From Rurimicrobium sp040387755 (GTDB lineage: Bacteria; Bacteroidota; Bacteroidia; Chitinophagales; Chitinophagaceae), in NCBI GenBank assembly GCA_040387755.1, contig JAZKDB010000002.1, positions 1,488,001 through 1,552,000 on the forward strand: DNA of 64,000 nucleotides, read 5' to 3'. Positions 34,462 to 44,106 of this stretch are shown here, piece after piece. Each line of letters starts with the position of its first letter. Positions within the stretch are counted from its first letter, which is position 1. Both the position numbers and the translations under genes were made by a program. The notes beneath the pieces are model-generated. The model was not told where the DNA came from. It saw only the letters and a program-made list of their open reading frames with translations, and ran no database searches.

Positions 34462-35426
34462 TTTTTATGGGATTGAGAATTATTGTTAGTATTAATCACG
34501 TCCTCTTTGGGTTTAGATACTCTGACAAAATTAATCGCCAGCTCCAATGCTTCAACATGCTCTTCTGGCAAAGGGTTTGCCTTGGCAAATTTTGCCAAAT
34601 CCGCTGCCTCCAGTAAGGGTTTTAAAGAAGATCTGAATGAAGTCATTTCTCGGTGCTTTTTTGCCTTGCGTAATAACTCATCTGTCGTCAATTCCATTGC
34701 AGGCGTTTTGAAACGCACCTCTATATATTGACGAATAATCTCACTCAATTCTGTATAGTAATCTTTGGTTTTATCCTGTTGCCATAATTGCTTGCTATCT
34801 AACTCTTGTAATAAGCGCAAAGTTTTTTCGTGATAGGTCTCCACTTTCACCGGATTTTTTTGCAACTGTGCCAGCTTTTTATTTTTTATGAAATAAAGCA
34901 CAACCCAAACTATAAGTGCTATTCCTATTAATAATGCAATTATTAGCGGCAAGCTATCCAACCATGTAGTCTGCACCTCCACGATACCTTTTATTGCCTT
35001 AAATGGTTTTGTAGTATCTACTGCTATTGTGTTTACCGTTAACCTTAAAGAGTCGGTAAACAATGAATCAATCATACCATTTTTATTTTGGTATAAAAAA
35101 GTGAATCTTGGAATTAAATAAGACCCCGAATCGAAACCAGTGATTAACAACCTTTGCTTGTAAACTACATTTACTCCATTTCTAGTTGTATCAATTTCCC
35201 CTTTCTCAACAATCTCCAATGTATTAAAAGTATCGGGGAATGATGCCCAACGTAACTGAGCCCTAGTGGTATCAATAGTTGCTGTGATAAAAAATCTTGC
35301 CTGATCGCCCAGTACAATCTGTTGCGCATCAATTTTCGTTTGGATTGAGGCTTGTGCACTTGCTTTTGTAAGACAAACAACTGAAGCAAGAACTATATAG
35401 ATACTTATAAAAATCTTTCTGTTCAT
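34458..35426 (-). CDS. BatD-like membrane protein
   Basis: Encodes 322 residues: signal peptide (to about residue 24), an Ig-like periplasmic domain (IDAQQIVLGDQARFFITATID, LLITGFDSGSYLIPRF), one membrane segment (LPLIIALLIGIALIVWVVLYFI) and a cytoplasmic helical part (YYTELSEIIRQYIEVRF, ELTTDELLRKAKKH). This matches the short BatD-like proteins found between DUF58 and VWA genes in Bacteroidota. Probably assists the VWA protein in the membrane. It overlaps batA by 4 bases and follows the DUF58 gene by 9 bases, so the three are one operon. Confidence 0.82.
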   Translation of the reverse strand: MNRKIFISIYIVLASVVCLTKASAQASIQTKIDAQQIVLGDQARFFITATIDTTRAQLRWASFPDTFNTLEIVEKGEIDTTRNGVNVVYKQRLLITGFDSGSYLIPRFTFLYQNKNGMIDSLFTDSLRLTVNTIAVDTTKPFKAIKGIVEVQTTWLDSLPLIIALLIGIALIVWVVLYFIKNKKLAQLQKNPVKVETYHEKTLRLLQELDSKQLWQQDKTKDYYTELSEIIRQYIEVRFKTPAMELTTDELLRKAKKHREMTSFRSSLKPLLEAADLAKFAKANPLPEEHVEALELAINFVRVSKPKEDVINTNNNSQSHKK

Positions 35427-35435
35427 AGTGTTGAC

Positions 35436-36302
35436 TTATCTCCCTTTGAAATAACCTTGCAATATTTTGACATAATCCTGATCGGTACGGATACTTAACA
35501 ATGATGCCCCACTTTTGCTAAATGCCTGTGAGCAATTGCGTCTGTTTTGTTCAAAAACCTTACTGTAATGAGTTCGTAATTGTTTATCATCTGTATCTAT
35601 CCATGAGGCAATACCGGTTTCGGCATCTTGTACCTGCAATAAACCAATTTGAGGTAAATCCTTATCAGCTGCATCAAAAACATGAATCCCTACCAAATCG
35701 TGTTTGCGGGCAGAGAGCATTAAGGGCTTTTCGAACTGAGATGATACAAAATCACTCAATAGGAAAGTGATAGTTTTCTTTTTTAGAACTGAATTTAAAA
35801 ATTCTAATGCTACAGAAACATTTGTACCAGCATTACCAGATGGTTCGATGGTCAATAATTCTCTGATAATACGCAGTATATGGCTTCTACCCTTCTTTGG
35901 GGGAATATACTTTTCGATTTTATCACTGAAGAATGCAATACCCACCTTATCATTATTGGTAGCTGCTGCAAAAGATAATACAGCACACAGTTCCGTAATC
36001 AATTCCCGTTTTAGCCTTAAAGAAGTTCCGAATAAGGAACTGGTACTGATATCAACCAACAGCATTACTGTGAGTTCACGCTCTTCTTCATACACCTTAA
36101 CAAAGGGATGCGAAAAACGTGCTGTTACATTCCAGTCAATCGACTTTACATCATCGCCGGGAGTATATTCCCGGACTTCACTAAAAGACATTCCTCTGCC
36201 TTTATATGCGGAGTGATATTCTCCTGCGAATATGTGATTACTGAGTCCTTTAGTCTTTATTTCTATACGCCTTACGCGCTTAAGAATTTCAGCAGTAGTC
36301 AT
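35436..36302 (-). CDS. DUF58 domain protein
   Basis: Encodes 288 residues. The DUF58 core motif REYTPGDDVKSIDWNVTAR (44-62) is present, followed by a VWA-like fold with a metal site DISTSS (84-89). It has no membrane segment, so it is cytoplasmic. DUF58 proteins normally accompany MoxR AAA+ ATPases and Bat proteins. Here it is the first gene of the operon and no MoxR gene precedes it; the next gene upstream is a DegT aminotransferase. The specific role is unknown. Confidence 0.9.
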   Translation of the reverse strand: MTTAEILKRVRRIEIKTKGLSNHIFAGEYHSAYKGRGMSFSEVREYTPGDDVKSIDWNVTARFSHPFVKVYEEERELTVMLLVDISTSSLFGTSLRLKRELITELCAVLSFAAATNNDKVGIAFFSDKIEKYIPPKKGRSHILRIIRELLTIEPSGNAGTNVSVALEFLNSVLKKKTITFLLSDFVSSQFEKPLMLSARKHDLVGIHVFDAADKDLPQIGLLQVQDAETGIASWIDTDDKQLRTHYSKVFEQNRRNCSQAFSKSGASLLSIRTDQDYVKILQGYFKGR

Positions 36303-36352
36303 AGGTGGTTATACAAGTCAATTACTGAAAAATTATCCTGAAAAAATTCAAA

Positions 36353-37555
36353 TTAATGATTGATGATAATTTGCTTTATGATATCAGCCATTTTATTTCC
36401 TCTTTCCAGTGTCTGCTCTTCTGTCCATCCCAGATTAATAGCGGAAGAAATACATCGACTGATAATTGCATCCGAAGGGGCAAAAGCCTGATTGGCATAA
36501 TGCAAAATGGCCTGCTTCTGCTCTTCGGGAATACGATTTAAGAATGAGGCATTCTTTAAGTGCTCCCATCTGCGGATATAATGCCAGTTATTGTCGTACC
36601 AATATGGGTTGCCGGCAATGCCTGCATTGGCCAATGCTGTAGCCACCGCTTCTGCCTGATCAGCAGATGGCAAAAAGAAAGACAGAAATGAACCTGTATC
36701 TCCTGCCATATCAGGAATTCTTCTGAAACTAATACCTGGGATATCCTTAAGACAATTAAAAATTATTTGATGATTGCGTCTTTGCAATTGAAGAAAATAA
36801 TCCATTTTTCGAATCTGAGCTAATCCAACTGCGGCATGCAATTCTGATATTCGATAATTATAACCCAGATAAGGATGTAAATCTGCACCTCTATCCTTGC
36901 CGTAATGATCGTGCCCATGATCCGAGTACTGATCACACTTTTCAAGCAGTTGTGCATCATTGGTCATTACAGCCCCACCTTCTCCGCATGTCATAATTTT
37001 CACGAAATCAAACGAAAAAGTTCCAATATTACCTATTGTACCCAAGTGCTGGCCTTTATATGTACCTCCAATTGCCTGACATGCATCTTCAATTAAATAT
37101 AGGTTATGCGCTAAACAAATTGATTTCAACTCGTCTAACTGAGCCATACTTCCGCACATATGCACAGGCATCACAGCCTTAGTCTTTGTTGTTATTGCTC
37201 TTTCTACTGCGGCAGGATCCAAGGTAAGTGTATCATCAATATCTACCAAAACAGGAATTGCTCCGACGCTCACCACAGCCTCAAAACTAGCTACAAAAGT
37301 AAATGTGGGCAGGATTACCTCATCACCAGCTCCAATACCCAAGGCGGCCATTGCTGTGGATAATGCTGCTGTACCGCTACTAACAAGTTGTGCATTCTTT
37401 GTTCCAAAATACTTGCAAATCTCCTGTTCTAATTCTTTGGCTTTCCAAATACCTTTTCGTGGCCCATCAAAGCCATAACGCATTAAAATACCTGTTTCTA
37501 AAACATCATTAACTTCCTTGCGCTCTTCGGCGCCAAATAATTCGTATCCGGGCAT
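36353..37555 (-). CDS. DegT/DnrJ/EryC1/StrS family PLP aminotransferase
   Basis: Encodes 400 residues with the family landmarks LVSSGTAALSTAMAALGIG, GDEVILPTFTFVAS, VDIDDTLTLDP, IEDACQAIGG and the PLP Lys186 in FDFVKIMTCGEGG, plus a YRISELHAAVG loop. These enzymes usually transaminate keto-sugars for surface polysaccharides or antibiotics. No sugar-nucleotide genes surround it, so the substrate is open. A TATTTTTG promoter element (37577-37584) lies upstream, so it is probably transcribed alone, with the DUF58 operon starting 51 bases beyond its stop. Confidence 0.9.
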   Translation of the reverse strand: MPGYELFGAEERKEVNDVLETGILMRYGFDGPRKGIWKAKELEQEICKYFGTKNAQLVSSGTAALSTAMAALGIGAGDEVILPTFTFVASFEAVVSVGAIPVLVDIDDTLTLDPAAVERAITTKTKAVMPVHMCGSMAQLDELKSICLAHNLYLIEDACQAIGGTYKGQHLGTIGNIGTFSFDFVKIMTCGEGGAVMTNDAQLLEKCDQYSDHGHDHYGKDRGADLHPYLGYNYRISELHAAVGLAQIRKMDYFLQLQRRNHQIIFNCLKDIPGISFRRIPDMAGDTGSFLSFFLPSADQAEAVATALANAGIAGNPYWYDNNWHYIRRWEHLKNASFLNRIPEEQKQAILHYANQAFAPSDAIISRCISSAINLGWTEEQTLERGNKMADIIKQIIINH

Positions 37556-37576
37556 TTAAAGAATTTATTTAAAGAA

Positions 37577-37584
37577 CAAAAATA
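37577..37584 (-). promoter_or_regulatory. Promoter -7 element of the DegT gene (TATTTTTG)
   Basis: Exact TAnnTTTG on the minus strand, 21 bases before the ATG at 37555. Confidence 0.5.
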
Positions 37585-37640
37585 CTCTTAATCATTTAAG
37601 AGTGTAGTGAATGATATTTAAAGTTTTCTGAAAACTGTAT

Positions 37641-37673
37641 AAAAAAATAGCCTTACAGAAACGTAAGGCTACT
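37641..37673. terminator. Intrinsic terminator of the OmpA-family gene
   Basis: On the minus strand, AGTAGCCTTAC, short loop, GTAAGGCTA, then T7, just after the stop at 37698. Confidence 0.8.
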
Positions 37674-37697
37674 TTGTATTGTTCACTAAACTACTAA

Positions 37698-39887
37698 CTA
37701 TTTTTTATTAACTCTACTTCCTTTTTCAATCATTGAAGATTCAGAATCAGCAGGCTCTTCAGAGCTTGTATCTTCGTTGACTTTTAAATTTTGTTGATCA
37801 TCAATATTGCCAGGTTTACTACTGTCATAAAGTATGCGGCTCTTAGAATCATCTTTAACAATTCTGAATTGAGTACGTCTGTTTAACTGACGACCTTCTG
37901 GATTATCTTTTCCATCAGCTGTTCTGTTTGGTGCTGCAGGCATTTCTTTACCTAATGCTTTTGGTATCATTCTACCTGCATCAATACCATTGTTTTTCAA
38001 ATACTCAACAACAGATTCAGCTCTGGATTGACTCAATTTAGCGTTGTACTTATCATCACCTTTACCGTCTGTATATGAGTATATTTCAACACTCAATGAT
38101 GGATTATCTTTCATGAAATTCACCAAAGTATCCAAAGATGCTACAGATTCCGGACGAAGTGTTGCTTTGTCAAAATCATAATAAATGTTATGAACTTCGA
38201 ATGGTTGATTTTTGACAATTTCATCAAGATAAATAGTTACATCAACATCATCATCCGGGTCTGTACGTTTAACTTCCGTTGTATTAACATTCAATCGAGA
38301 TGAAGTATAACCAGATTTATCAGCAGTGATTACGTAATTATGCCCGCGTCCTGTGTTGAAAGAGAATTTACCATCTGGAGAATCAAATGTTTTCAACTCG
38401 CCTGTTTCGTCCAACATTTTAACTACTGATTCATTAACCATTTCTCCGCTAGCGCGATAAACAACTTTACCGATAGCTCTCAATTTAGGTTCTGATTGTA
38501 CTCTCCAAATGTCATCACAACAAGTAGGATTCTTAAGTGCCATAGAACCGATACGATTAGACACGATATAAGCATCTGGCTTTCCTACAGGGTCATTAAT
38601 ATAATAGATATCATCTGCAGGGCTATTAATAGGGAATCCCATATTTTGAACACCTGTATAACGAGATGGTCCACCAGTAGCTGAATAAATATCAAATCCA
38701 CCAAGACCTACCCATCCATTTGATGAGAAAAATAACTTACCAATACGGCTATCATAATAAGGAGTTTGTTCGTCCTGATCAGTATTGATTTGTTTACCAA
38801 CATTCTGAGGACGACGGTAAGTACCTTTTACAGGATCATAGATAGAATACCAGATATCATATCCACCACGACTTTGCAGTTTACGGTTTGAAGAGAAGAA
38901 CAATACTTCCTTCTTTCCTACTTTAGCAAGGAAAGGATGTGTGTTAGAACCTTCTTCGTTGATACCATCACCTAATTCTTTCGGCTCTGCCCATTTGTTT
39001 TTAACGGTATCCCATCTTGAAACATAAATTTTACAAATCACCTTCATGGAATCTTCTTCCTGACAACGTGTAAAATAGAACCTGTCTCCACCTGGGCTGT
39101 AAACACCATTTCCAACGTGTGCACGTGGATTATTGAAATTACCGTCTTTAAAATCTAAAGCCCACTGAAACGAATCGACATCACTTACAAATTTCTGTTT
39201 TGTAGATGTCATGAAACGAGACATATAAGCTCCAGTATTACGCTTATCTACCTGAACTACCTGATTCTGACGCATTGTAGAAAACAACAACGCTGTATCA
39301 CCAAGGGGATAAGGAGCAGACTCTGTATAAGAAGAGTTTACATTAGGACCGGCATTCTTAATGGTAAATGGCTGTGGGTTATTAATAGAATTCTTAGCCA
39401 TTACACAACCCTCAATTTGTATTTTAGAAAGCTTTTTTGCTTTTTTAAATGTCTTTGGGTTATCAGTAATAAACTGATTGAAAGCAACAATAGCAGCATC
39501 ATATTTACCTTGCATTTTAAGCATTACTGCTTCTTTATACTTTGCCTCAGGGTATAATGTTCTAGCAGCTGCATATGCCTCTTGATAGTAAGCAGCTCCT
39601 TGTACATAATCTCTGGTAGCCATACAGCATTCAGCTAACTGATATGTAAGATAAGGCAAACGGGGCTGCTCCTGTTTCAATTGTTTGTAATACTCTATAG
39701 CATTAAAATAGCTACCGTCTCTATACAAGCCATCTGCCCATTTGAGTTTCTTATCGTAAGGCAAATCCTTGACAGGATCGTTAGCCTTATTTCTATACTT
39801 TTCTTTTGCCATGTCCTGAGCATTCGCATCATTTTGAGACACTACCATAAATGTTGCCAGTACAAAGAGAAGCCAGTTTTTTCTCAT
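37698..39887 (-). CDS. TPR-PD40-OmpA protein resembling PorE of the type IX secretion system
   Basis: Encodes 729 residues: signal peptide (to ANAQ, about 24), TPR-like helices (45-150, YRDGSYFNAIEYYKQLKQ, QLAECCMATRDYVQGAAYYQ), a PD40 beta-propeller (about 180-450, with blades such as DRFYFTRC and GKLFFSSNGWVGLGGFDIY), a carboxypeptidase-regulatory-like domain (about 470-545) and an OmpA domain (about 570-690, IYYDFDKATLRPESVASL, then LSQSRAESVVEYL). This is the order described for PorE, which anchors the T9SS to peptidoglycan. A PorP/SprF gene lies directly upstream, so the two probably form one unit. Bacteroidota have several such pairs, so the exact PorE identity is likely but not certain. 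Confidence 0.88.
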   Translation of the reverse strand: MRKNWLLFVLATFMVVSQNDANAQDMAKEKYRNKANDPVKDLPYDKKLKWADGLYRDGSYFNAIEYYKQLKQEQPRLPYLTYQLAECCMATRDYVQGAAYYQEAYAAARTLYPEAKYKEAVMLKMQGKYDAAIVAFNQFITDNPKTFKKAKKLSKIQIEGCVMAKNSINNPQPFTIKNAGPNVNSSYTESAPYPLGDTALLFSTMRQNQVVQVDKRNTGAYMSRFMTSTKQKFVSDVDSFQWALDFKDGNFNNPRAHVGNGVYSPGGDRFYFTRCQEEDSMKVICKIYVSRWDTVKNKWAEPKELGDGINEEGSNTHPFLAKVGKKEVLFFSSNRKLQSRGGYDIWYSIYDPVKGTYRRPQNVGKQINTDQDEQTPYYDSRIGKLFFSSNGWVGLGGFDIYSATGGPSRYTGVQNMGFPINSPADDIYYINDPVGKPDAYIVSNRIGSMALKNPTCCDDIWRVQSEPKLRAIGKVVYRASGEMVNESVVKMLDETGELKTFDSPDGKFSFNTGRGHNYVITADKSGYTSSRLNVNTTEVKRTDPDDDVDVTIYLDEIVKNQPFEVHNIYYDFDKATLRPESVASLDTLVNFMKDNPSLSVEIYSYTDGKGDDKYNAKLSQSRAESVVEYLKNNGIDAGRMIPKALGKEMPAAPNRTADGKDNPEGRQLNRRTQFRIVKDDSKSRILYDSSKPGNIDDQQNLKVNEDTSSEEPADSESSMIEKGSRVNKK

Positions 39888-39972
39888 ATCGTTTGTTCGT
39901 TATTATTCTTGTAAATGTATAAAAGTGTTTAAAAGCAACTAAGTTACTTTTGATTTGATTTTTGTTATTACT

Positions 39973-41007
39973 TTAGAAACGAGAGCAAGGGTAAACCAAA
40001 TTACGTGCTGCAGATATTGGGTTTAGACCAACATAACGAACACCTATTTCGAAACCACCTTTACCATTATTGACAACATTGTAACTAGATGTTGTATAAT
40101 CATAAGCTACACCAACACGGAATCCTTGAAACTCAACCCCTGCTGAAACCATTATTGCATCATTGTTACGATACCAGCCACCAACAAAAATGCTTGGTGC
40201 CAAAGATTTAACTTCTGGATCAGAACCAACAATATAGTTAAATTCATTACCTGCGATAATCTCTGTTGTTGCAGTTTGCGTTTGATACAAAACAGCAGGA
40301 CGCAGACTCAATCTCTCGCCCGTATAGATAATTGCGCCAGCTTGTGCAGATAAACGCATACCTAATCCAACATCGCTATTTTGAATTTTATTGATTGATT
40401 CTTGAGGTTGGTTAAGGTTATTACCAGCAACACCTAAAGAGTAACTAAAACGTTCACTGATTTTATGCGAATAAGCTACACCTGCGTTTACAGTAAAGTA
40501 ACGAACCGGAGAACCATTCAACTGAGTATTGGTAGGGCCGGTAAATCCACCATCTTTGAATTGATTACCAAAATATAAACGGCTAAGATCTATTGATTTT
40601 GAGGTATATCCACCTTGTAATCCAACAGACAGGATTTTATCCCCTTCCAAACCTAAAAATTTATGGTAAGCCACAGACAGCAATCCGGAAAAATTATTAA
40701 GGTTACCGTCTCCTGCCACGTCGTTATAAAACTGAACACCACCTGCAAGATAATCATCCCCACTGATATCGCGAACGATAGGGGCATCTGCAGATGCAGC
40801 AATTGTTCTATATACGCCATTCCATTGATCGCGATAGATAGCAGAAGCACGAACAGGACCATCAAACGCACCGGTAAACGCTGGATTGAGGATTAGTGGA
40901 GTAGCATTAAACTGTGTAAAATGTACGTCCTGAGCAAATGCACAAGATGCACTAATAGCCAAAGCAGCTGAAAGACTAACTCGTTTGATGATGTTTTTCT
41001 TTGTCAT
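39973..41007 (-). CDS. PorP/SprF family outer-membrane protein
   Basis: Encodes 344 residues. A signal peptide (ending SCAFAQ) is followed by the family start DVHFTQFNATPLILNPAFTG and barrel strands (AIYRDQWNGVY, VSVGLQGGYTS-like segments), the conserved GFRVGVAYDYTTSSYN near the C-terminus, and a final YPCSRF. These proteins form T9SS-associated outer-membrane components; SprF in flavobacteria is needed to export the type B adhesin SprB. Its stop is 85 bases from the start of the downstream PorE-like gene on the same strand. Confidence 0.92.
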   Translation of the reverse strand: MTKKNIIKRVSLSAALAISASCAFAQDVHFTQFNATPLILNPAFTGAFDGPVRASAIYRDQWNGVYRTIAASADAPIVRDISGDDYLAGGVQFYNDVAGDGNLNNFSGLLSVAYHKFLGLEGDKILSVGLQGGYTSKSIDLSRLYFGNQFKDGGFTGPTNTQLNGSPVRYFTVNAGVAYSHKISERFSYSLGVAGNNLNQPQESINKIQNSDVGLGMRLSAQAGAIIYTGERLSLRPAVLYQTQTATTEIIAGNEFNYIVGSDPEVKSLAPSIFVGGWYRNNDAIMVSAGVEFQGFRVGVAYDYTTSSYNVVNNGKGGFEIGVRYVGLNPISAARNLVYPCSRF

Positions 41008-41475
41008 GGTTTATTCCTTAAAAATATTACTACAAAAGTGTTTACTATTTTAATTTTTATTAACAGCAAATCGCGGTACAGGGCAATAAAATCAATACTT
41101 ACAGCAATTTTAATTTAACTTTTTTTTGCCAAAAACAGTACGATTTCATATACAACTGCGGTTCAAAATACGGCTTTTTTTGAAAGTTGCAATGAATTGT
41201 CGAATATTTTTTCTTTAAACCCGTTTATTCAACCACAAAAAAGCCCCGAAAATTCCTTTTAACTTTCTCAAATCTCTAGCTAAAAAATGCTTCCTTTCTC
41301 AAAGACTGTATTAATACAGATAATGGTTGGGTTTTAAAGCAAATGAGGTTTCAAAAGTAGTTTTTTTTCTTTGCGATACAATTGTTTTTGATAAAATAAA
41401 TTCCTTTACACCCTTTCGATCATTTGTTGGATATATCGACCTGCATTTCCAAGCTAAAATCCTGAACAATAGTTT
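41008..41475. other. Non-coding spacer between PorP/SprF and ftsK
   Basis: About 470 AT-rich bases between divergent genes. I see no reading frame of note, no RNA gene and no clear repeat. It should hold the promoters of both flanking genes; only the ftsK -7 element at its right edge is convincing. Confidence 0.6.
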
Positions 41476-41483
41476 TACATTTG
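41476..41483 (+). promoter_or_regulatory. Promoter -7 element of ftsK (TACATTTG)
   Basis: Exact TAnnTTTG, 24 bases before the ATG at 41508. It overlaps a possible upstream TTG start at 41481, arguing against that start. Confidence 0.55.
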
Positions 41484-41507
41484 CGCCATCCTCTTTTACA
41501 TAACGAT

Positions 41508-44030
41508 ATGGCTAAAAGTTCTACAAAAAATAATTCCGCACCAAAGTCTGAACAAAAAGCTGCGATTCAGCACAAACCCGACTCCAAAAGACAGATACGC
41601 CTGGCCATTGGTACCGTAATACTGATTATAGGAGCCTTTGTCACTTTTTCTATTGTCAGCTACTTCTTTACATGGCAAACAGATCAGGATCAGTTACTCA
41701 GCAGTAAAGATGCCTGGTCCTTCCTTACGGACAAAAACAGTATCATTACCAATTGGGGTGGTCGTCTTGGCGCTTTTCTAAGCCATACTTTAGTATATCA
41801 TTATGTTGGCATCCTGTCTCTGGCTATTGGCTTATGGGTCAGTTTATTTGGCCTGTTTCTTGTCTATGATAAAAAACTAAACAAACTTGCTAAATATCTT
41901 CGATGGGCATGTTTGGCATTACTCATTGTTGCACCATTGCTTACTTTTCTTTTGCCAGACTCCGCTTTCTCATGGGGCGGGGCATGGGGTAATGAATCTA
42001 TTGCTTTCCTTAACGGTCTTATCGGCAAAATGGGCACCGGATTAATTCTCTTTTCAATTGTGGCGCTAGTCGCATTTATCGTTTTTTCTCTGGATATCCG
42101 CCCAATGCTGCGTAAAGCAAAAAGCAAGGCCTCTGAAATGAGCAACAACCTTGCTAATGTTCTGGTAAAAGAAAAAGAAGTAGATCAAGCTCAAGAAATT
42201 CCTGTTGCTAAAAAAGATATTGATGAAGAGAATGTTGATGAAGATACTGACGAATCGAAATTCGGCAGTATTAATGATCTTTTTGCTAATGCAGGAAAAG
42301 AAGAAATCATCCCATTTTTAGTGTCAGAAAAAACTGCTCCGGCTACTGAACAGACAATAGAAATGGGAGAAGAAATTACCGAGGATGCTAATATCGAATT
42401 TGTAATTCCTGAAAAAGAGATAACTAAAACACAAAAAAATTCCGAACCTGATTTTTCTTTCGAAGTAAAACAACCCGAAACCGAAAAATCACCCGAAGTA
42501 CCAGCCAGCGGACATATCAGCATCCAAAGCAAAGAACCCTATGCCCCTGAGCTGGATTTGCCCAGTTACAAATTTCCAACACTTGATTTACTGGAAGACA
42601 GAGCACAGGAGACTATCTCTATTGATAAAGAAGAGCTTGAAAAAAATAAGAACCAAATCATCAGTACCCTTCGTAGTTTCGGTATTGAAATACAGCGCAT
42701 CAGTGCCACAGTAGGGCCAACAGTAACCTTGTATGAGATTGTCCCTTCAGAAGGTGTCAGGATTTCTAAGATACGAAACCTAGAAGATGATATTGCACTA
42801 AATCTTGCTGCGCTTGGCATTCGTATTATTGCACCCATCCCAGGCAAGGGCACTATCGGTATTGAAGTACCAAATGCCAATAAACAAATTGTGTCTATGC
42901 GCGCTTTGCTTAGCAGCGAAAAATTTGTAAACAACAAAATGAGTTTACCTATTGCTTTGGGTAAAAAAATCGATAATGAAAACTATATCGTTGACCTGGC
43001 AACTATGCCTCACTTATTGATGGCCGGAGCAACTGGTCAAGGTAAATCTGTTGGTATCAATGCCGTTCTTGTCTCATTGTTGTATAAAAAACATCCTTCG
43101 CAATTAAAATTTGTATTAGTAGACCCTAAGAAGGTAGAACTTTCGGTATACAAAATGATTGAAAAACATTTTTTGGCCAAACTACCCAACGAAGAAGAAG
43201 CTATTATTACCGATACGAAAAAAGTGATAAACACGCTCAATGCCCTGTGCATCGAGATGGACAATCGATATGAATTGCTCAAAGATGCCGGCACAAGAAA
43301 TATTAAAGAATACAATGAGAAATTTATCAGCCGGAGACTTAACCCTGAAAAAGGCCATAAATACCTTCCATTTATTGTATTGGTTGTAGATGAATTTGCG
43401 GATCTTATTATGACAGCAGGTAAAGAAGTGGAAATGCCTATAGCACGTTTAGCGCAATTAGCACGGGCTGTCGGTATTCACTTAATTGTTGCCACTCAAC
43501 GCCCGTCAGTGAATGTTATTACTGGTACTATCAAAGCCAACTTCCCCGCCCGTATAGCATTCAAGGTTTCTGCCAAAGTAGATTCAAGAACCATCTTAGA
43601 TAGCGGTGGGGCAGAGCAATTGGTTGGTCGGGGAGATATGCTGATTAGTCATGGCAGTGAATTGCTACGACTACAATGTGCTTTTGTTGATACACCTGAA
43701 GTAGAAAAAATCGTAGAATTTATCGGACAACAAAGAGGTTATCCTTCTGCTTTTGAACTTCCGGAATATGAAGGTGAAGAAGGCGGAGGCAGTGGAAAGG
43801 TGTTAGATATTGGTAATCGTGATGAGCTTTTTGAAGAATGTGCACGATTAATTGTACAATCTCAAAGTGGCTCTACATCCAATCTTCAACGCAGACTTAA
43901 TCTGGGCTATAATCGCGCAGGACGTATTATGGATCAGATAGAGGCTGCTGGTATAGTAGGGCCTGCAGTAGGTAGTAAACCCCGTGAAGTGTATGTTAAA
44001 ACAGAGGCCGAACTAGATGCTTATCTTTAA
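41508..44030 (+). CDS. ftsK: DNA translocase FtsK
   Basis: Encodes 840 residues. Four membrane segments lie in the first 200 residues (LAIGTVILIIGAFVTFSIV, YHYVGILSLAIGLWVSLFG and others), then an acidic linker (about 220-350), then the motor domain with P-loop GATGQGKS (about 506-513), VLVDPKKVELSVY, a Walker B near VLVVDEFADLIM and ATQRPSVNVITG. A winged-helix gamma domain ends the protein (LIVQSQSGSTSNLQRRLNLGYNRAGRIMDQ), which reads chromosomal polarity sequences. FtsK couples septation with pumping of chromosome ends. Start at ATG 41508 because the promoter overlaps the upstream TTG. lolA follows by 76 bases. Confidence 0.96.
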   Translation: MAKSSTKNNSAPKSEQKAAIQHKPDSKRQIRLAIGTVILIIGAFVTFSIVSYFFTWQTDQDQLLSSKDAWSFLTDKNSIITNWGGRLGAFLSHTLVYHYVGILSLAIGLWVSLFGLFLVYDKKLNKLAKYLRWACLALLIVAPLLTFLLPDSAFSWGGAWGNESIAFLNGLIGKMGTGLILFSIVALVAFIVFSLDIRPMLRKAKSKASEMSNNLANVLVKEKEVDQAQEIPVAKKDIDEENVDEDTDESKFGSINDLFANAGKEEIIPFLVSEKTAPATEQTIEMGEEITEDANIEFVIPEKEITKTQKNSEPDFSFEVKQPETEKSPEVPASGHISIQSKEPYAPELDLPSYKFPTLDLLEDRAQETISIDKEELEKNKNQIISTLRSFGIEIQRISATVGPTVTLYEIVPSEGVRISKIRNLEDDIALNLAALGIRIIAPIPGKGTIGIEVPNANKQIVSMRALLSSEKFVNNKMSLPIALGKKIDNENYIVDLATMPHLLMAGATGQGKSVGINAVLVSLLYKKHPSQLKFVLVDPKKVELSVYKMIEKHFLAKLPNEEEAIITDTKKVINTLNALCIEMDNRYELLKDAGTRNIKEYNEKFISRRLNPEKGHKYLPFIVLVVDEFADLIMTAGKEVEMPIARLAQLARAVGIHLIVATQRPSVNVITGTIKANFPARIAFKVSAKVDSRTILDSGGAEQLVGRGDMLISHGSELLRLQCAFVDTPEVEKIVEFIGQQRGYPSAFELPEYEGEEGGGSGKVLDIGNRDELFEECARLIVQSQSGSTSNLQRRLNLGYNRAGRIMDQIEAAGIVGPAVGSKPREVYVKTEAELDAYL

Positions 44031-44106
44031 ACTTGTTGCATCTTTGCTTGTCAGACCAACGGGAAATTTAATTAATTCAATCAATATTAATCTTTAGACA
44101 GAGCTA

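Noticed and set aside
41481..41507. Upstream TTG start for ftsK
   Set aside because: It overlaps the TACATTTG promoter element and adds residues not typical of FtsK.
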